Shown: positions 8,700 through 18,501 of the stretch, piece by piece | How positions within the stretch are numbered: position 1 is the first letter of the stretch | How the letters are laid out: every line of letters starts with the position of its first letter | Assembly (NCBI RefSeq): GCF_030504645.1 | Contig: NZ_JAUKWQ010000005.1 | Coordinates: forward strand, 186,001-250,000 | Length of the DNA stretch: 64,000 nucleotides | Direction: 5' to 3' | Source of the DNA: Rhizobium oryzicola | GTDB taxonomy: Bacteria > Pseudomonadota > Alphaproteobacteria > Rhizobiales > Rhizobiaceae | Position numbers and translations under genes: made by a program | The notes under the pieces: generated by a model | Told to the model about the DNA's origin: nothing | Database searches by the model: none | The model's input: the letters and a program-made list of their open reading frames with translations, nothing else

Positions 8700-9080
8700 T
8701 CAGGAGATGGATGGCGGGCCTCTGGACCGCGCAGTAATGATATTGGACGAGCCAAGCGCGGCGTCCGGATACGACAAGGCGTTGATGAGGAAGGCACGAT
8801 CGACCAGCAGCCAGCCCTTATCGTCCGGTGGCGGCAAGATGATTGATGCCGAGAGCAGGCAGGCTTCGCAGAGACCGCTGGGGGCTGCCTTATGGTCCTC
8901 ACTGGAGTTCAGGCAGAGCGAGGCGAAACTACCATCCGGCAGACGATAGGTTTCCAAATGATCGATATCGATGGCAGCCAGGCCGACCGAAGGCGCCTGA
9001 TGGGCAAGGCCGAGGGACAACAGCACAAGCGCGCACAGGATGCGCAAGACCTTGCCGCTTTTCGTCCGACTGCTATCCAT
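8700..9080 (-). CDS. DUF2946-like copper-associated protein
   Basis: 126-residue protein with an N-terminal hydrophobic segment (LRILCALVLLSLGLA) and a cysteine pair in GLCEACLLS, resembling DUF2946 proteins that often sit beside PCuAC genes. Another Cys precedes in SLCLNS. It probably acts in the membrane or periplasm, possibly as a copper ligand, but the function of the family is not established. It lies 88 bases upstream of the YcnI-PCuAC gene on the same strand and is probably in its operon. Family assignment rests on pattern and context only. Confidence 0.55.
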   Translation of the reverse strand: MDSSRTKSGKVLRILCALVLLSLGLAHQAPSVGLAAIDIDHLETYRLPDGSFASLCLNSSEDHKAAPSGLCEACLLSASIILPPPDDKGWLLVDRAFLINALSYPDAALGSSNIITARSRGPPSIS

Positions 9081-9267
9081 TGCCTCTCAATCCTCTCGAA
9101 CCATCTTTTGCATATTCGATGCGGGGAACAAGAGCAAAACGGAAGCTGCGGCTCTTTGACGGGGATCAACCATGAGAGAGTTTTCGCGGCGCGACAAAAT
9201 TCATGTCGCTTGCGACGTTTGCCCCTTGCCAAGTGGCGCCCTCCTCTCATAATGACCGCAACATCTC

Positions 9268-9430
9268 GCTGGGAGAAACCGCTTCGATGCGGCGCCGAAG
9301 GAGCAACCGCCCCGGAAACTCTCAGGCAAAAGGACCAGCGGGACCTGCAGGACTCTGGAGAGAAGCTTTTTCGACGCGAAGAGCTCGCCGAAGGGATAAC
9401 AATCTCAGGCGCGAAGGACAGAGGGGGCTC
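9268..9430 (+). promoter_or_regulatory. Tandem glycine riboswitch
   Basis: Two adjacent aptamers of the gcvT RNA motif are readable. Aptamer 1 has GGGAGAAACC (9271), GCGCCGAAGGAGCAA (9293-9307), CTCTCAGGCAAAAGGACC (9320-9337) and ACTCTGGAGAG (9352-9362). Aptamer 2 has GCCGAAGGGATAACAATC (9387-9404), TCAGGC and GGACAGAGGGGG (9415-9426). Glycine binding is known to switch gcv expression on. The stretch to the TTG start contains two further hairpins (GGCACG/CGTGCC at 9438-9453 and GTGCGG/CCGCAC near 9470-9485) that may form the expression platform controlling the GGAGG site at 9494-9498. Confidence 0.95.
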
Positions 9431-9503
9431 TTTGAACGGCACGACTCCGTGCCAGTAACTGAGCTCGTGCGGCTTTGCCCCGCACACGACCCTGGAGGCG
9501 TTC

Positions 9504-10640
9504 TTGACCGATAGCGGCCCACTCTCCACTACCCCCCTTCATGATCTACATCTGTCGCTCGGCGCGCGCATGGTGCCCTTTGCCGGCTATGACATGCCGG
9601 TGCAATATCAGGCAGGCGTGCTGAAGGAGCATCTCCAGACCCGCTCCAAGGCTGGCCTGTTCGACGTGTCCCATATGGGGCAGGTCATCGTGAAGGCTCA
9701 CTCCGGAGCTTATGCGGATGCAGCGCTGGCGCTGGAAAAGCTGGTGCCGGTCGACATCCTCGGCCTGAAAGAGGGCCGCCAGCGCTACGGCTTCTTCACC
9801 GATGATAATGGCGGCATCCTCGACGACCTGATGATCACCAATCGCGGCGATCATCTTCTCGTTGTCGTCAACGCCGCCTGCAAGGCCGCCGATGTGGCGC
9901 ATATGAAGACGCATCTCGCCGGCTGTTCGGTGACGCTTCTCGAAGACCGCGCGTTGATCGCGCTTCAGGGTCCGGCAGCGGAAGCCGTGCTGGCGTCTCT
10001 GGCACCTGAGGTCGCAGCCATGAAATTCATGGATGTGCGCGACGTGACGCTGGTGGGTGCTTCCTGCATCGTCTCCCGCTCGGGTTACTCGGGCGAAGAC
10101 GGTTATGAGATCTCCGTTCCCGCCGACAAGGCGGAGGAACTGGCAAAGGCATTGCTGGCCCATGACGATTGCGAGGCGATCGGGCTCGGCGCCCGCGATT
10201 CTTTGCGCCTCGAAGCCGGGCTCTGCCTGTACGGCAATGACATCGACACCACCACCTCGCCCATTGAGGCATCGCTGGAATGGGCGATCCAGAAGGCCCG
10301 CAAGACGGGCGGCGATCGCGCCGGCGGCTTTCCGGGGGCGACGCGCATTCTGGGCGAACTCGCCAATGGTACGGCCCGCCGCCGCGTCGGTCTGAAGCCG
10401 GAAGGCAAGGCGCCGGTGCGCGCCCATGCCAAGCTCTACGCCGATGCCGAAGGCAAGACGGAGATCGGTGAAGTCACATCCGGCACGTTTGGCCCCTCGG
10501 TCGAAGGCCCAGTCGCCATGGGTTACGTGCCGACCGAGTTCGCCAGTGCCGGAACGCAGGTGTTTGCGGAAGTGCGCGGTAGATATCTGCCGGTTACGGT
10601 CGCCGCCCTGCCCTTCATCACGCCGACGTATAAGCGGTAA
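9504..10640 (+). CDS. gcvT: Glycine cleavage system T protein (aminomethyltransferase)
   Basis: 378-residue T protein, which moves the methylene group from the aminomethyl-lipoyl arm of GcvH to tetrahydrofolate and releases ammonia. Family features include the N-terminal LHDLHLSLGARMVPFAGYDM, the folate-site SHMGQ near residue 55, GYSGEDGYEI around 195 and LGARDSLRLEAGLCLYG around 230. The start is a TTG at 9504 with GGAGG five bases upstream; no ATG is positioned better. It heads the gcvT-gcvH-gcvP operon behind the glycine riboswitch. Confidence 0.95.
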   Translation: MTDSGPLSTTPLHDLHLSLGARMVPFAGYDMPVQYQAGVLKEHLQTRSKAGLFDVSHMGQVIVKAHSGAYADAALALEKLVPVDILGLKEGRQRYGFFTDDNGGILDDLMITNRGDHLLVVVNAACKAADVAHMKTHLAGCSVTLLEDRALIALQGPAAEAVLASLAPEVAAMKFMDVRDVTLVGASCIVSRSGYSGEDGYEISVPADKAEELAKALLAHDDCEAIGLGARDSLRLEAGLCLYGNDIDTTTSPIEASLEWAIQKARKTGGDRAGGFPGATRILGELANGTARRRVGLKPEGKAPVRAHAKLYADAEGKTEIGEVTSGTFGPSVEGPVAMGYVPTEFASAGTQVFAEVRGRYLPVTVAALPFITPTYKR

Positions 10641-10665
10641 CCAAATGATGGTCTTGCCAGCCCAA

Positions 10666-10820
10666 GCCCCCCTCTGGCCTGCCGGCCATCTCCCCCACAA
10701 GGGGGGAGATCAACAGGCAGCAGCCTCTCGCCTTTCACCGGCGTTGATGAGTTGGGAAATGGGCGCGCCGATCCGATCTCCCCACCTGTGGGGGAGATGG
10801 CCGGCAGGCCAGAGGGGGGC
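10666..10820. repeat. Palindromic intergenic mosaic element (RIME-like)
   Basis: A perfect 32-base inverted repeat (10666-10697 with 10789-10820) flanks an internal region. Each arm also forms its own hairpin: ATCTCCCCC with GGGGGAGAT at 10689-10711, and a similar pair at 10775-10798. This architecture matches the palindromic mosaic repeats scattered between genes in Rhizobiaceae. It fills the gcvT-gcvH gap and would form a very stable structure in the mRNA. The RIME family name is from memory; the palindrome is seen directly. Confidence 0.85.
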
Positions 10821-10876
10821 GTGCTTGCGCCCTGCTTCAAACGAATTCCCAATTTCCTTCAGAGAGGACTAAAATC

Positions 10877-11239
10877 ATGCTGAAATTCACCGCTGAACAC
10901 GAATGGCTGAAGCTCGAGGGCGATGTTGCAACCGTCGGCATCACCCAGCATGCCGCCGACCAGCTCGGCGACCTCGTTTTCGTCGAACTGCCGGACGTCG
11001 GCGCGACCTTCGAGAAGAATGGCGAAGCCGCAACGGTTGAAAGCGTGAAGGCCGCTTCCGATGTCTATTGTCCGCTGGCCGGCGAGATCGTCGAAATCAA
11101 CGAGGCGATCACCTCGGACCCGTCGCTGGTCAATTCCGATCCGCAGGGCAAGGGCTGGTTCTTCAAGCTGAAGCTCGCCAATGTCGCCGACGCCAAGGAC
11201 CTGCTGGACGAGGCAGCCTATAAGGAGCTCATCGCCTGA
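10877..11239 (+). CDS. gcvH: Glycine cleavage system H protein
   Basis: 120-residue lipoyl carrier that shuttles the aminomethyl intermediate between GcvP, GcvT and lipoamide dehydrogenase. The lipoylated lysine lies in ESVKAAS near residue 60, in the usual hairpin turn, and the N-terminal [10 protein letters not shown] is typical. Length is normal. AGAGAGG at 10860-10866 provides the ribosome binding site. The stop codon overlaps the gcvP ATG by one base (TGATG), so H and P translation are likely coupled. Confidence 0.96.
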   Translation: MLKFTAEHEWLKLEGDVATVGITQHAADQLGDLVFVELPDVGATFEKNGEAATVESVKAASDVYCPLAGEIVEINEAITSDPSLVNSDPQGKGWFFKLKLANVADAKDLLDEAAYKELIA

Positions 11240-14103
11240 TGTCTGACACGCGCGATTTTCACTTCACCGATTACCAGCCCTATGACTTTGCCAATCGGCG
11301 TCATATCGGCCCCTCGCCGTCAGAAATGGCCGAGATGCTGAAGGTGATCGGTTACCGCTCGCTCGATGCCCTCATCGACGCGACCGTTCCCGCCTCCATC
11401 CGCCAGCGCGAGCCGCTGGCCTGGGGTGCAGCGCTGACCGAGCGCGAGGCGCTCGACCGCCTGCGCGAGACCGCCAACAAGAACCAGCCGCTGACCTCGC
11501 TGATCGGCCAGGGCTATTACGGCACCGTGACGCCCCCGGTCATCCAACGCAACATTCTGGAAAACCCGGCCTGGTACACGGCCTATACGCCCTACCAGCC
11601 GGAAATTTCTCAAGGCCGCCTGGAAGCGCTCTTGAACTTCCAGACCATGATCTGCGACCTGACCGGCCTCGATGTCGCCAATGCTTCGCTGCTGGATGAA
11701 GCGACCGCTGCCGCCGAAGCCATGGCGCTCTGCCAGCGTCAGGCGAAGTCGAAGGCGACGGCTTTCTTCGTCGACGCCGCCTGCCATCCGCAGACGATCG
11801 CGCTGATCGAAACCCGCGCCGCGCCGCTCGGCTGGAAGGTCATCATCGGCAATCCGTTCACGGATCTCGATCCGGTCGACGTGTTCGGCGCGATCTTCCA
11901 ATATCCGGGCACGCATGGCCATGCGCATGATTTCTCCGGCCTGATCGCCCGTCTGCACCAGACCGGTGCCGTGGCGGCCGTGGCCTCCGATCTTCTGGCG
12001 CTGACGCTGCTGAAATCGCCCGGTGAAATGGGTGCGGATATCGCCATCGGCTCCTCGCAGCGCTTTGGCGTGCCGATGGGCTATGGTGGCCCGCATGCAG
12101 CCTTCATGGCGGTCAAGGATGCGCACAAGCGTTCCATGCCCGGCCGTCTCGTTGGCGTCTCCGTCGATGCGCGCGGCAACCGCGCCTATCGCCTGTCGCT
12201 CCAGACCCGCGAACAGCATATCCGCCGCGAAAAGGCGACGTCCAACATCTGCACGGCGCAGGTGCTGCTCGCCGTCATGGCCTCCATGTACGGCGTCTTC
12301 CACGGTCCCGAAGGCTTGAAGGCGATTGCCCAGCAGGTCCACAAAAAGGCCGTGCTGATGGCCAAGGGCCTTGAGAAGCTCGGCTACACCGTCGAGCCGG
12401 AAACCTTCTTCGACACGATCACCGTCGAAGTCGGCCATATGCAGGGCCTCATCCTGCGCGCCGCCGTGGCCGAAGGTGTCAACCTGCGCAAGGTGGGAAC
12501 GACCAAGATCGGCATGTCCTTGGACGAGCGTACCCGGCCGGTGACGCTGGAAGCCGTCTGGCGCGCCTTTGGCGGCAACTTCAAGGTTTCGGATTTCGAA
12601 GCCGACTACCGGCTGCCGAAGGATCTCCTGCGAACCTCCGCCTATATGACGCATCCGATCTTCCACATGAACCGTGCGGAAAGCGAAATGACACGCTATA
12701 TCCGCCGGCTCTCCGACCGCGATCTGGCGCTCGACCGGGCGATGATTCCGCTCGGCTCCTGCACCATGAAGCTGAATGCCACGGCGGAAATGCTGCCGAT
12801 CACATGGCCGGAATTCTCCGACATGCATCCCTTCGCCCCGGTCGATCAGGCCGCTGGCTACAAGGAAATGATCGAGGATCTGTCGGCCAAGCTATGCCAG
12901 ATCACAGGCTACGACGCCTTCTCCATGCAGCCGAATTCCGGCGCGCAGGGCGAATATGCGGGCCTTTTGACCATCCGCAACTACCACATCGCGCGCGGCG
13001 ATACCCATCGCGATGTCTGCCTCATCCCCACCTCCGCGCATGGCACCAATCCGGCCTCGGCGCAGATGGTCGGCATGAAGGTCGTGCCTGTGAAGGCCAA
13101 GGAAAACGGCGATGTGGATCTGGATGATTTCCGCGCCAAGGCAGAACAGCATTCCGCCAATCTTTCCGCCTGCATGATCACCTATCCGTCCACGCATGGC
13201 GTGTTCGAGGAAACCGTACGGGAGATCTGCGAGATCACGCACCAGCATGGCGGTCAGGTCTATCTCGACGGCGCCAACATGAACGCCATGGTGGGTCTTG
13301 CCCGCCCCGGCGACATCGGCTCCGACGTTTCCCACCTCAACCTGCACAAGACCTTCTGCATTCCGCATGGCGGCGGCGGTCCCGGCATGGGTCCGATCGG
13401 CGTCAAGGCGCATCTCGCACCCTACCTGCCCGGTCACCCGGAATGGGACGGCCGCGAAGGTGCCGTCTCGGCAGCCCCTTTCGGTTCGCCGTCGATCCTG
13501 CCGATCAGCTGGTCTTACTGCCTGATGATGGGTGGCGAAGGCCTGACGCAAGCGACCAAGGTGGCGATCCTCAACGCCAACTACATCGCTGCCCGTCTCG
13601 CCGGCAGCTATGACGTGCTCTACAAGTCGGCTGCGGGCCGCGTGGCGCATGAATGCATCATCGACACCCGTCCGCTGGCGGCTTCCGCCGGTGTTTCGGT
13701 CGATGACATTGCGAAGCGCCTGATCGACTGCGGCTTCCATGCGCCGACCATGAGCTGGCCGGTCGCCGGCACGCTGATGATCGAGCCGACCGAATCTGAA
13801 ACCAAGGCCGAGATCGACCGCTTCTGCGACGCCATGCTGGCGATCCGCGAGGAAGCGCGACAGATCGAGGAGGGCAAGATGGACCGGGAGAACAACCCGC
13901 TCAAGAATGCCCCCCATACGGTGGAGGATCTGGTGGGTGAATGGACGCGGCCCTACAGCCGCGAACAGGCCTGCTTCCCGCCAGGCTCGTTCCGCGTGGA
14001 CAAATACTGGTCGCCGGTCAACCGCATCGACAATGTCTATGGTGACCGCAATCTCGTCTGCACCTGCCCTCCGATGGAGGAATATGCGCAGGCTGCCGAG
14101 TAA
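11239..14103 (+). CDS. gcvP: Glycine dehydrogenase (decarboxylating), P protein
   Basis: 954-residue single-chain P protein, which decarboxylates glycine with pyridoxal phosphate and loads the remainder onto GcvH. Both halves of the ancestral duplication are present. The PLP lysine sits in [17 protein letters not shown] about residue 705, and RHIGPS near the N-terminus is characteristic. The single-chain form contrasts with the split gcvPA/PB of Gram-positives. It closes the operon and is followed by a strong hairpin terminator. Confidence 0.97.
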   Translation: MSDTRDFHFTDYQPYDFANRRHIGPSPSEMAEMLKVIGYRSLDALIDATVPASIRQREPLAWGAALTEREALDRLRETANKNQPLTSLIGQGYYGTVTPPVIQRNILENPAWYTAYTPYQPEISQGRLEALLNFQTMICDLTGLDVANASLLDEATAAAEAMALCQRQAKSKATAFFVDAACHPQTIALIETRAAPLGWKVIIGNPFTDLDPVDVFGAIFQYPGTHGHAHDFSGLIARLHQTGAVAAVASDLLALTLLKSPGEMGADIAIGSSQRFGVPMGYGGPHAAFMAVKDAHKRSMPGRLVGVSVDARGNRAYRLSLQTREQHIRREKATSNICTAQVLLAVMASMYGVFHGPEGLKAIAQQVHKKAVLMAKGLEKLGYTVEPETFFDTITVEVGHMQGLILRAAVAEGVNLRKVGTTKIGMSLDERTRPVTLEAVWRAFGGNFKVSDFEADYRLPKDLLRTSAYMTHPIFHMNRAESEMTRYIRRLSDRDLALDRAMIPLGSCTMKLNATAEMLPITWPEFSDMHPFAPVDQAAGYKEMIEDLSAKLCQITGYDAFSMQPNSGAQGEYAGLLTIRNYHIARGDTHRDVCLIPTSAHGTNPASAQMVGMKVVPVKAKENGDVDLDDFRAKAEQHSANLSACMITYPSTHGVFEETVREICEITHQHGGQVYLDGANMNAMVGLARPGDIGSDVSHLNLHKTFCIPHGGGGPGMGPIGVKAHLAPYLPGHPEWDGREGAVSAAPFGSPSILPISWSYCLMMGGEGLTQATKVAILNANYIAARLAGSYDVLYKSAAGRVAHECIIDTRPLAASAGVSVDDIAKRLIDCGFHAPTMSWPVAGTLMIEPTESETKAEIDRFCDAMLAIREEARQIEEGKMDRENNPLKNAPHTVEDLVGEWTRPYSREQACFPPGSFRVDKYWSPVNRIDNVYGDRNLVCTCPPMEEYAQAAE

Positions 14104-14111
14104 GGAAATGG

Positions 14112-14143
14112 AGGCGGGGTGACCAATCACCCCGCCTTTCAGT
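14112..14143 (+). terminator. Rho-independent terminator after gcvP
   Basis: An 11-bp stem AGGCGGGGTGA/TCACCCCGCCT with loop CCAA is followed by TTTCAGTTTT. It lies 8 bases past the gcvP stop and also faces the convergent hydrolase gene, so it may serve both directions. Confidence 0.85.
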
Positions 14144-14152
14144 TTTAAGGCG

Positions 14153-14854
14153 TCAGGCGGAAACCGTCTTCACCGCATCGAGGATCACATCCGCCACCTC
14201 GCGTGGCTTCGACAGCAGTGAGAGATGGCTCGCCGCGAGCTCGGTCGTCTTGGCTTTTATGCCCTTGGCCAGCTCATACTGCAATTCCACGCTGACAATG
14301 CAATCTTCGGTCGAGACGATGTACCAGTTGGGACGTGTCTCGGTGGCGGCCTTGGAGATCTTGTCGCCGAACGTCGTGACCGGTAGCGGCGGCTGCAGAG
14401 TGTAGAGAAGTGTCGTTTCATTCTTCGGCAGATCCTGGCCGACATAGTCGTTCCAGCCTTCCTCGCTCAGCCACAGAAAACCGTTGCCGTCATCGGTGAT
14501 CTTGGAAAGGCCGGGAGGCGTGGGGTGAGAACCGACGAGGTCGCCGACCGACTGCCCCGTGCCGGGCGGCAGAGCTGCGACGAACACGAGCGCCTTCACC
14601 TTCGGGTCGTTGCCGGCTTCGGCGATGACGGCACCGCCCCAGCTGTGGCCGACGAGGACGACGGGACCCTCGATCGTCTTCAGGACGCGCTGCGTTGCGG
14701 CGACGTCATCAGCCAGCGACGTGGTGGGGTTCTGAACAGCCCGAACCGTGACCCCGGCTTCAAGCAGAAGGGGCACGACCCGCTGCCAGCTGGAGCCATC
14801 GGCCCAGGCGCCGTGAACGAGAACAACGGTGGTGGATGTTTGCGACGACGTCAT
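14153..14854 (-). CDS. Alpha/beta hydrolase (EstC/salicylate-esterase-like)
   Basis: 233-residue small alpha/beta hydrolase without a signal peptide. It shows the oxyanion motif VLVHGAWADGSSW at residues 11-23, the nucleophile elbow GHSWGG near 70 and a C-terminal His in ASHLSLLSKP, the layout of the plant-type methylesterase/EstC group often annotated as generic alpha/beta hydrolase. AAGGAG eight bases before the ATG supports the start. It stands alone between gcvP and a cupredoxin gene; the substrate is unknown. Confidence 0.8.
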   Translation of the reverse strand: MTSSQTSTTVVLVHGAWADGSSWQRVVPLLLEAGVTVRAVQNPTTSLADDVAATQRVLKTIEGPVVLVGHSWGGAVIAEAGNDPKVKALVFVAALPPGTGQSVGDLVGSHPTPPGLSKITDDGNGFLWLSEEGWNDYVGQDLPKNETTLLYTLQPPLPVTTFGDKISKAATETRPNWYIVSTEDCIVSVELQYELAKGIKAKTTELAASHLSLLSKPREVADVILDAVKTVSA

Positions 14855-15032
14855 GAGCTGATCTCCTTGGGATCGGAAGCTTTGTTTGCGTACGGTTCAC
14901 TTCTGTCCCGAACGCAACTTCCGGTCTTGTCTGCCGCACGCGCCTTTGTCGATTTCTGCTGTGACAACCTTCAGCCAACTGTCAGAATCAGTGCCTAGCC
15001 TCCCCTCGGGTTCAACCAAAGGAGGAAACCCC

Positions 15033-15464
15033 ATGACAGTCACTCTGAGCAGGTCCGCTCTCATCGCTGCATCGATGATGCTCGCGTCGCAGGCCTTTGC
15101 CGCCAGCACGACCATCCTTGTCACCGAAGAGGGTGAAGGCGGAGGGCCGATGGCGATCAAGCTGGATCACGACACGGTTCCAGCCGGTGACGTCACCTTC
15201 AAGGTCCACAATGCCGCTGCCGGTGAAGAGCATGAAATGGTTCTGATCAAGCTGAAAACTGCCGACGACAAGATCCCGCTCAATGCCGCTAAGCACCGGG
15301 TCGACGAATCGAAACTGAAAAGTCTCGGCGAAGTGGCCGATCTGAAGCCGGGCAAGGATGGCCAGCTGAAGGTGAAGCTCACTGCGGGCAACTACCTGCT
15401 GCTCTGCAACATCAAGGGCCATTACGAAGCCGGCATGAAGACGAAACTGACAGTCACGCCGTGA
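15033..15464 (+). CDS. Periplasmic cupredoxin-like copper protein
   Basis: 143-residue exported protein with a signal peptide ending SQAFA and a mature single cupredoxin domain. Type 1 copper ligands are visible: a His in EEHEM around residue 68 and the C-terminal loop CNIKGHYEAGM with the Cys-x4-His-x4-Met spacing of blue copper proteins. It likely transfers electrons or stores copper in the periplasm. GGAGG at 15021-15025 fixes the start; longer frames upstream are not credible. It is the second copper-related locus in the window. Confidence 0.82.
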   Translation: MTVTLSRSALIAASMMLASQAFAASTTILVTEEGEGGGPMAIKLDHDTVPAGDVTFKVHNAAAGEEHEMVLIKLKTADDKIPLNAAKHRVDESKLKSLGEVADLKPGKDGQLKVKLTAGNYLLLCNIKGHYEAGMKTKLTVTP

Positions 15465-15476
15465 CATACAGCGGCG

Positions 15477-15497
15477 GGCCGGCGCTTGTTGCCGGCC
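15477..15497. terminator. Hairpin between convergent genes
   Basis: Seven-bp stem GGCCGGC/GCCGGCC with a 7-base loop lies between the cupredoxin and the convergent SCP2-like gene. There is no T-run; a terminator role is inferred from position. Confidence 0.35.
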
Positions 15498-15516
15498 TCA
15501 CCTCGCGCATGAACGA

Positions 15517-15936
15517 TCATGCCGTACGTTTGACGATGATATCATGGACCTCTTCCAGCCAAGGTCCCAAGCGGCGCAAATCACCGTCCACCACCATCTC
15601 GCCGGTGCCGAGAGAATCCGCAATTGCCTGGCGATAGGCGGGATCGGCACTCGTCAAGCTGTTCAGCCTTCTGGCTGCGGCCATTGTGATTTCAATCGTG
15701 ATATCACCTTTCTCCTGGGGCAAAACCCCAATCTGGAACGAGGGCATTCCAGCGATAATGTCGAACCGGATACCTTGTACGCGACCATCAGCTTGCGTCA
15801 CACCGTCCAGATAGCGTTCGACCAGGTAGACCGTCATGCTCGCTGGCAGGACGGCGCGCGTGGCCGCATCACACATCGTCGTGCCAACCATTTCGAACCA
15901 TTGCCTCGTTCCCGCCCGCAATCTCGGGCCGGTCAT
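15517..15936 (-). CDS. SCP2-like small protein
   Basis: 139-residue soluble protein. The segment GVTQADGRVQGIRFDII followed by an ITIEITMAAA strand and the ending GEMVVDGDLRRLGPWL resembles the SCP2 sterol-carrier fold (lipid-binding alpha/beta domain), but the match is by eye and weak. It begins two bases after the stop of the MDR reductase gene, so the two are certainly co-transcribed and probably translationally coupled. A role as a helper or substrate-binding partner of that reductase is inference only. Confidence 0.5.
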   Translation of the reverse strand: MTGPRLRAGTRQWFEMVGTTMCDAATRAVLPASMTVYLVERYLDGVTQADGRVQGIRFDIIAGMPSFQIGVLPQEKGDITIEITMAAARRLNSLTSADPAYRQAIADSLGTGEMVVDGDLRRLGPWLEEVHDIIVKRTA

Positions 15937-15938
15937 GG

Positions 15939-16952
15939 CTACACCGTCAACACGATCTTGCCCTGAATATGCCCCTTGGCGGCGCGTGCATGGGCCAGAG
16001 CCGCGTCGGCCAGCGGATAGGTGCTGTCGATCACCACACGGATTTTGCCCTGATCCAGCAGCGGCGCAAGCTCAGCCAGTTGCGCGCCGCTTGAGCGGAC
16101 CTGCGTGGCCGATACCGTCACACCCATTGCCTGCGCCTCTTCGCGATCCGAAAAGCCCAAAGGGAAGATCGGAAACAAGGCCCCGCCCCGCTTCAACGTC
16201 TTCAGGAAACGGCCGCTGGTCGGGCCGCCCACAGCATCCACCACCAGATCCAGGTCGCGCATGACATCTTCGGGTACGATCCTGGTGTAATCAATGATTT
16301 CGTCCGCGCCGAGATCCTGTAGCAGAGCCTCATGCTTGCCGGAGGCAACAGCGATGACATGCGCGCCCTTCAACTTTGCGACCTGCAGCGCCAGATGCCC
16401 TACGCCGCCGGCTGCTCCATTGACCAGGACCCGCCTGCCCTCCAGCGGCACCGGAACATGGCGATAGGGCTGCAGCGGATTGGGCTCGTCATGCCCGAGA
16501 TCGACCAGGAACTGCCAGGCCGTCAGCAGTGACATGGGCGCCGCTGCCGCCTCCACATGGCTGATCCCCTCAGGCTTGATCGCGACTTCGCTGGCGGGAA
16601 TGGTGACATACTCCGCATAGGCGCGGCTCTCTCCCGCCAACCCCGTCGGAAAGCGGACCGTCGCATAGACGGCATCACCCACGGCAAAGCCTGATACGCC
16701 ATCGCCGATAGCATCCACAACGCCGGAGACATCGGTTCCCAGGATCACCGGAAATGTCACCTTCGGCTGCCATTCGGGCGGCAGCATTTTGTAACCCTCG
16801 CGCAGGTACCAGTCCGGCGGATTGATACCGACCGCATGCACGCGGATGCGTACTTCCCCCGCTTGCACATCCGGCTTGGGTGCATCTTCATAAACCAGCA
16901 CCTCAGGACCACCAAACGCGTGCTGACGCACAGCCTTCATCATCTCGCTCAT
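15939..16952 (-). CDS. MDR-family NADPH:quinone reductase-like oxidoreductase
   Basis: 337-residue medium-chain dehydrogenase/reductase of the zinc-free quinone oxidoreductase branch. It shows the N-terminal [26 protein letters not shown] near residue 80, the NADPH-binding loop [14 protein letters not shown] near 160, and no structural-zinc cysteine cluster. It reduces a quinone or alpha,beta-unsaturated carbonyl; the actual substrate is unknown. GGAG before the ATG at 16952 supports this start. A LysR regulator is divergently transcribed 92 bases away, which is the classic arrangement for a regulated reductase. Confidence 0.85.
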   Translation of the reverse strand: MSEMMKAVRQHAFGGPEVLVYEDAPKPDVQAGEVRIRVHAVGINPPDWYLREGYKMLPPEWQPKVTFPVILGTDVSGVVDAIGDGVSGFAVGDAVYATVRFPTGLAGESRAYAEYVTIPASEVAIKPEGISHVEAAAAPMSLLTAWQFLVDLGHDEPNPLQPYRHVPVPLEGRRVLVNGAAGGVGHLALQVAKLKGAHVIAVASGKHEALLQDLGADEIIDYTRIVPEDVMRDLDLVVDAVGGPTSGRFLKTLKRGGALFPIFPLGFSDREEAQAMGVTVSATQVRSSGAQLAELAPLLDQGKIRVVIDSTYPLADAALAHARAAKGHIQGKIVLTV

Positions 16953-17044
16953 CGCATTTCTCCATTGCGCGTTTCGCTTCTCAAGGAGATGTATGGGGAC
17001 AGCATCGGCTTGATAATCAGGCGTCATGGCGCAATACTTATGCC

Positions 17045-17971
17045 ATGACGGAACAAATAACCCTCGACCGCCTGACCGGTCTCATCGCCTTTGCGCGCGC
17101 CGGATCGCTCGGTAGCTATACCGCTGCGGCGCGTTCGCTGTTTGTCTCGCCGTCCGCCATCAGCAAAAGTGTGCAGCGGCTGGAGCGGCATCTCGGTGTC
17201 GCCCTTTTCACCCGCACGACGCGCTCGCTGGCACTGACGCCGGAGGGGCGCGAGCTTCATGATAAAGCGCTGCGCCTCTTGCGTGAGGCGCAGGAGATCG
17301 AGCAGACGGTCCTTTCGACACGCGCGGAGCCATCGGGCACCTTGCGGATCGCGGCTTCTTTGCCGATCGGTCTCCATGTCATCGCACCAATGCTGCCAGC
17401 CTATCGACGGCAGAATCCAAGGGTGACAATCGATCTGCGCCTTAGCGACCAACTGGTCGATCTCGTCGATGAAGGTATTGATATTGCGGTGCGCATCGGA
17501 GAACTGGCCGATAGCGGGCTGCTGTCGCGCAAGCTCGCACCGATTCATCTCGGATGTTACGCTTCGCCCGCCTATCTCGAAGAACGTGGTGTGCCGCAAC
17601 ATCCGGATGAGCTGGAGAGCCACGACACGGTCAACCTGCGCTATCAGAGCACGGGGCAGATGTTTCGCTGGCCATTCAGAATCGGCGGGCGGGAGATCGA
17701 GCTGTTGCCAAAGTCCGGCATCCTCGTCGATGCCAGCGAGGCCGTCGTCGCGGCGCTGGTCGCAGGTGCCGGCATCGGAATATGCGCCTCGTTCGTCGCG
17801 ACACCTCACGTCAAGCGCGGCGATCTCCTACCTATTTTGACGGGTTTCGAGGTGGAGCGAAACACGGTCACCGCGCTGTGGCCGGAAAGCCGGCGCGCCA
17901 ATCCTGCTGTTCGTGCCTTTCTGAACATGCTTCAAGAGAGATTCGTGGAGCGGCAAACACCCGTGGAGTAA
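17045..17971 (+). CDS. LysR-family transcriptional regulator
   Basis: 308-residue LysR regulator. The winged helix-turn-helix occupies residues 5-65 ([23 protein letters not shown] is the recognition region) and a periplasmic-binding-like effector domain follows from about 90. LysR proteins bind the divergent promoter of a neighbour, here the MDR reductase/SCP2-like pair, which they most likely control. I chose the ATG at 17045 because it gives the usual N-terminus; the frame remains open upstream. The effector cannot be deduced. Confidence 0.9.
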   Translation: MTEQITLDRLTGLIAFARAGSLGSYTAAARSLFVSPSAISKSVQRLERHLGVALFTRTTRSLALTPEGRELHDKALRLLREAQEIEQTVLSTRAEPSGTLRIAASLPIGLHVIAPMLPAYRRQNPRVTIDLRLSDQLVDLVDEGIDIAVRIGELADSGLLSRKLAPIHLGCYASPAYLEERGVPQHPDELESHDTVNLRYQSTGQMFRWPFRIGGREIELLPKSGILVDASEAVVAALVAGAGIGICASFVATPHVKRGDLLPILTGFEVERNTVTALWPESRRANPAVRAFLNMLQERFVERQTPVE

Positions 17972-18142
17972 GACATCCGAAAGGATTGATCGCGGGATTG
18001 GCACGCCTCAGCTGCAATCGAGCCAAGTGCAGCTTCATCATTCATCTCTCATGAACGAACATCAGCGATGCTTGAGGCATCCAGTGTCATCTTCGTCTAG
18101 AAGGTTGCGACAGGCATATTTGCCTGGAGAGGATTGGGAACG

Positions 18143-18469
18143 ATGAGCATATCCACTGCCATGACCACAGCCGTGTCCGGCATGCAGGCACAGACGTTGC
18201 GCGTCTCGACGGCAGCAAACAACATCGCAAACGCCAGCCACCCCGGCTATGCCCGCCTCTCCACCCAATTATCGTCCGGTCCGAACGGGCAGGTCAGCGC
18301 ATCCGTCACGCAAGCGACGACAACAGGCCGTGATGGCGACAATGATGTCGATGTCGCTGGCGAGATGACCGATCTGATCGGTGCCTCCGAAAGCTTCAAG
18401 GCCAATGCCGCCGTGTTCGAAACAGGCGCAACGATCTGGGATGTGCTGGCGACCATCAAGCGGGACTGA
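18143..18469 (+). CDS. Orphan flagellar basal-body rod-like mini-protein
   Basis: 108-residue protein that looks like a rod/hook protein reduced to its two terminal domains. The N-terminus carries the FlgB/FlgC-type motif ANNIANASHPGYAR (residues 26-39) and the C-terminus the coiled-coil segment DLIGASESFKANAAVFETG. These regions form the helical coiled-coil core of axial flagellar proteins. GAGAGGA lies before the ATG. No flagellar genes are nearby. It could be a FlgC-like rod component, a regulator of assembly, or a degenerate copy. Confidence 0.72.
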   Translation: MSISTAMTTAVSGMQAQTLRVSTAANNIANASHPGYARLSTQLSSGPNGQVSASVTQATTTGRDGDNDVDVAGEMTDLIGASESFKANAAVFETGATIWDVLATIKRD

Positions 18470-18501
18470 CAACTTTCCTTCATGACGCCCTTAACAGCAA
18501 A

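Noticed and set aside
11320..12828. Long leftward open frame (502 codons) opposite gcvP, and similar ones opposite sufS, sufB and gcvT
   Set aside because: They lie antisense to well-identified genes, have no family motifs and are rich in Arg, Gly and His, as expected for the reverse strand of high-GC coding sequence.
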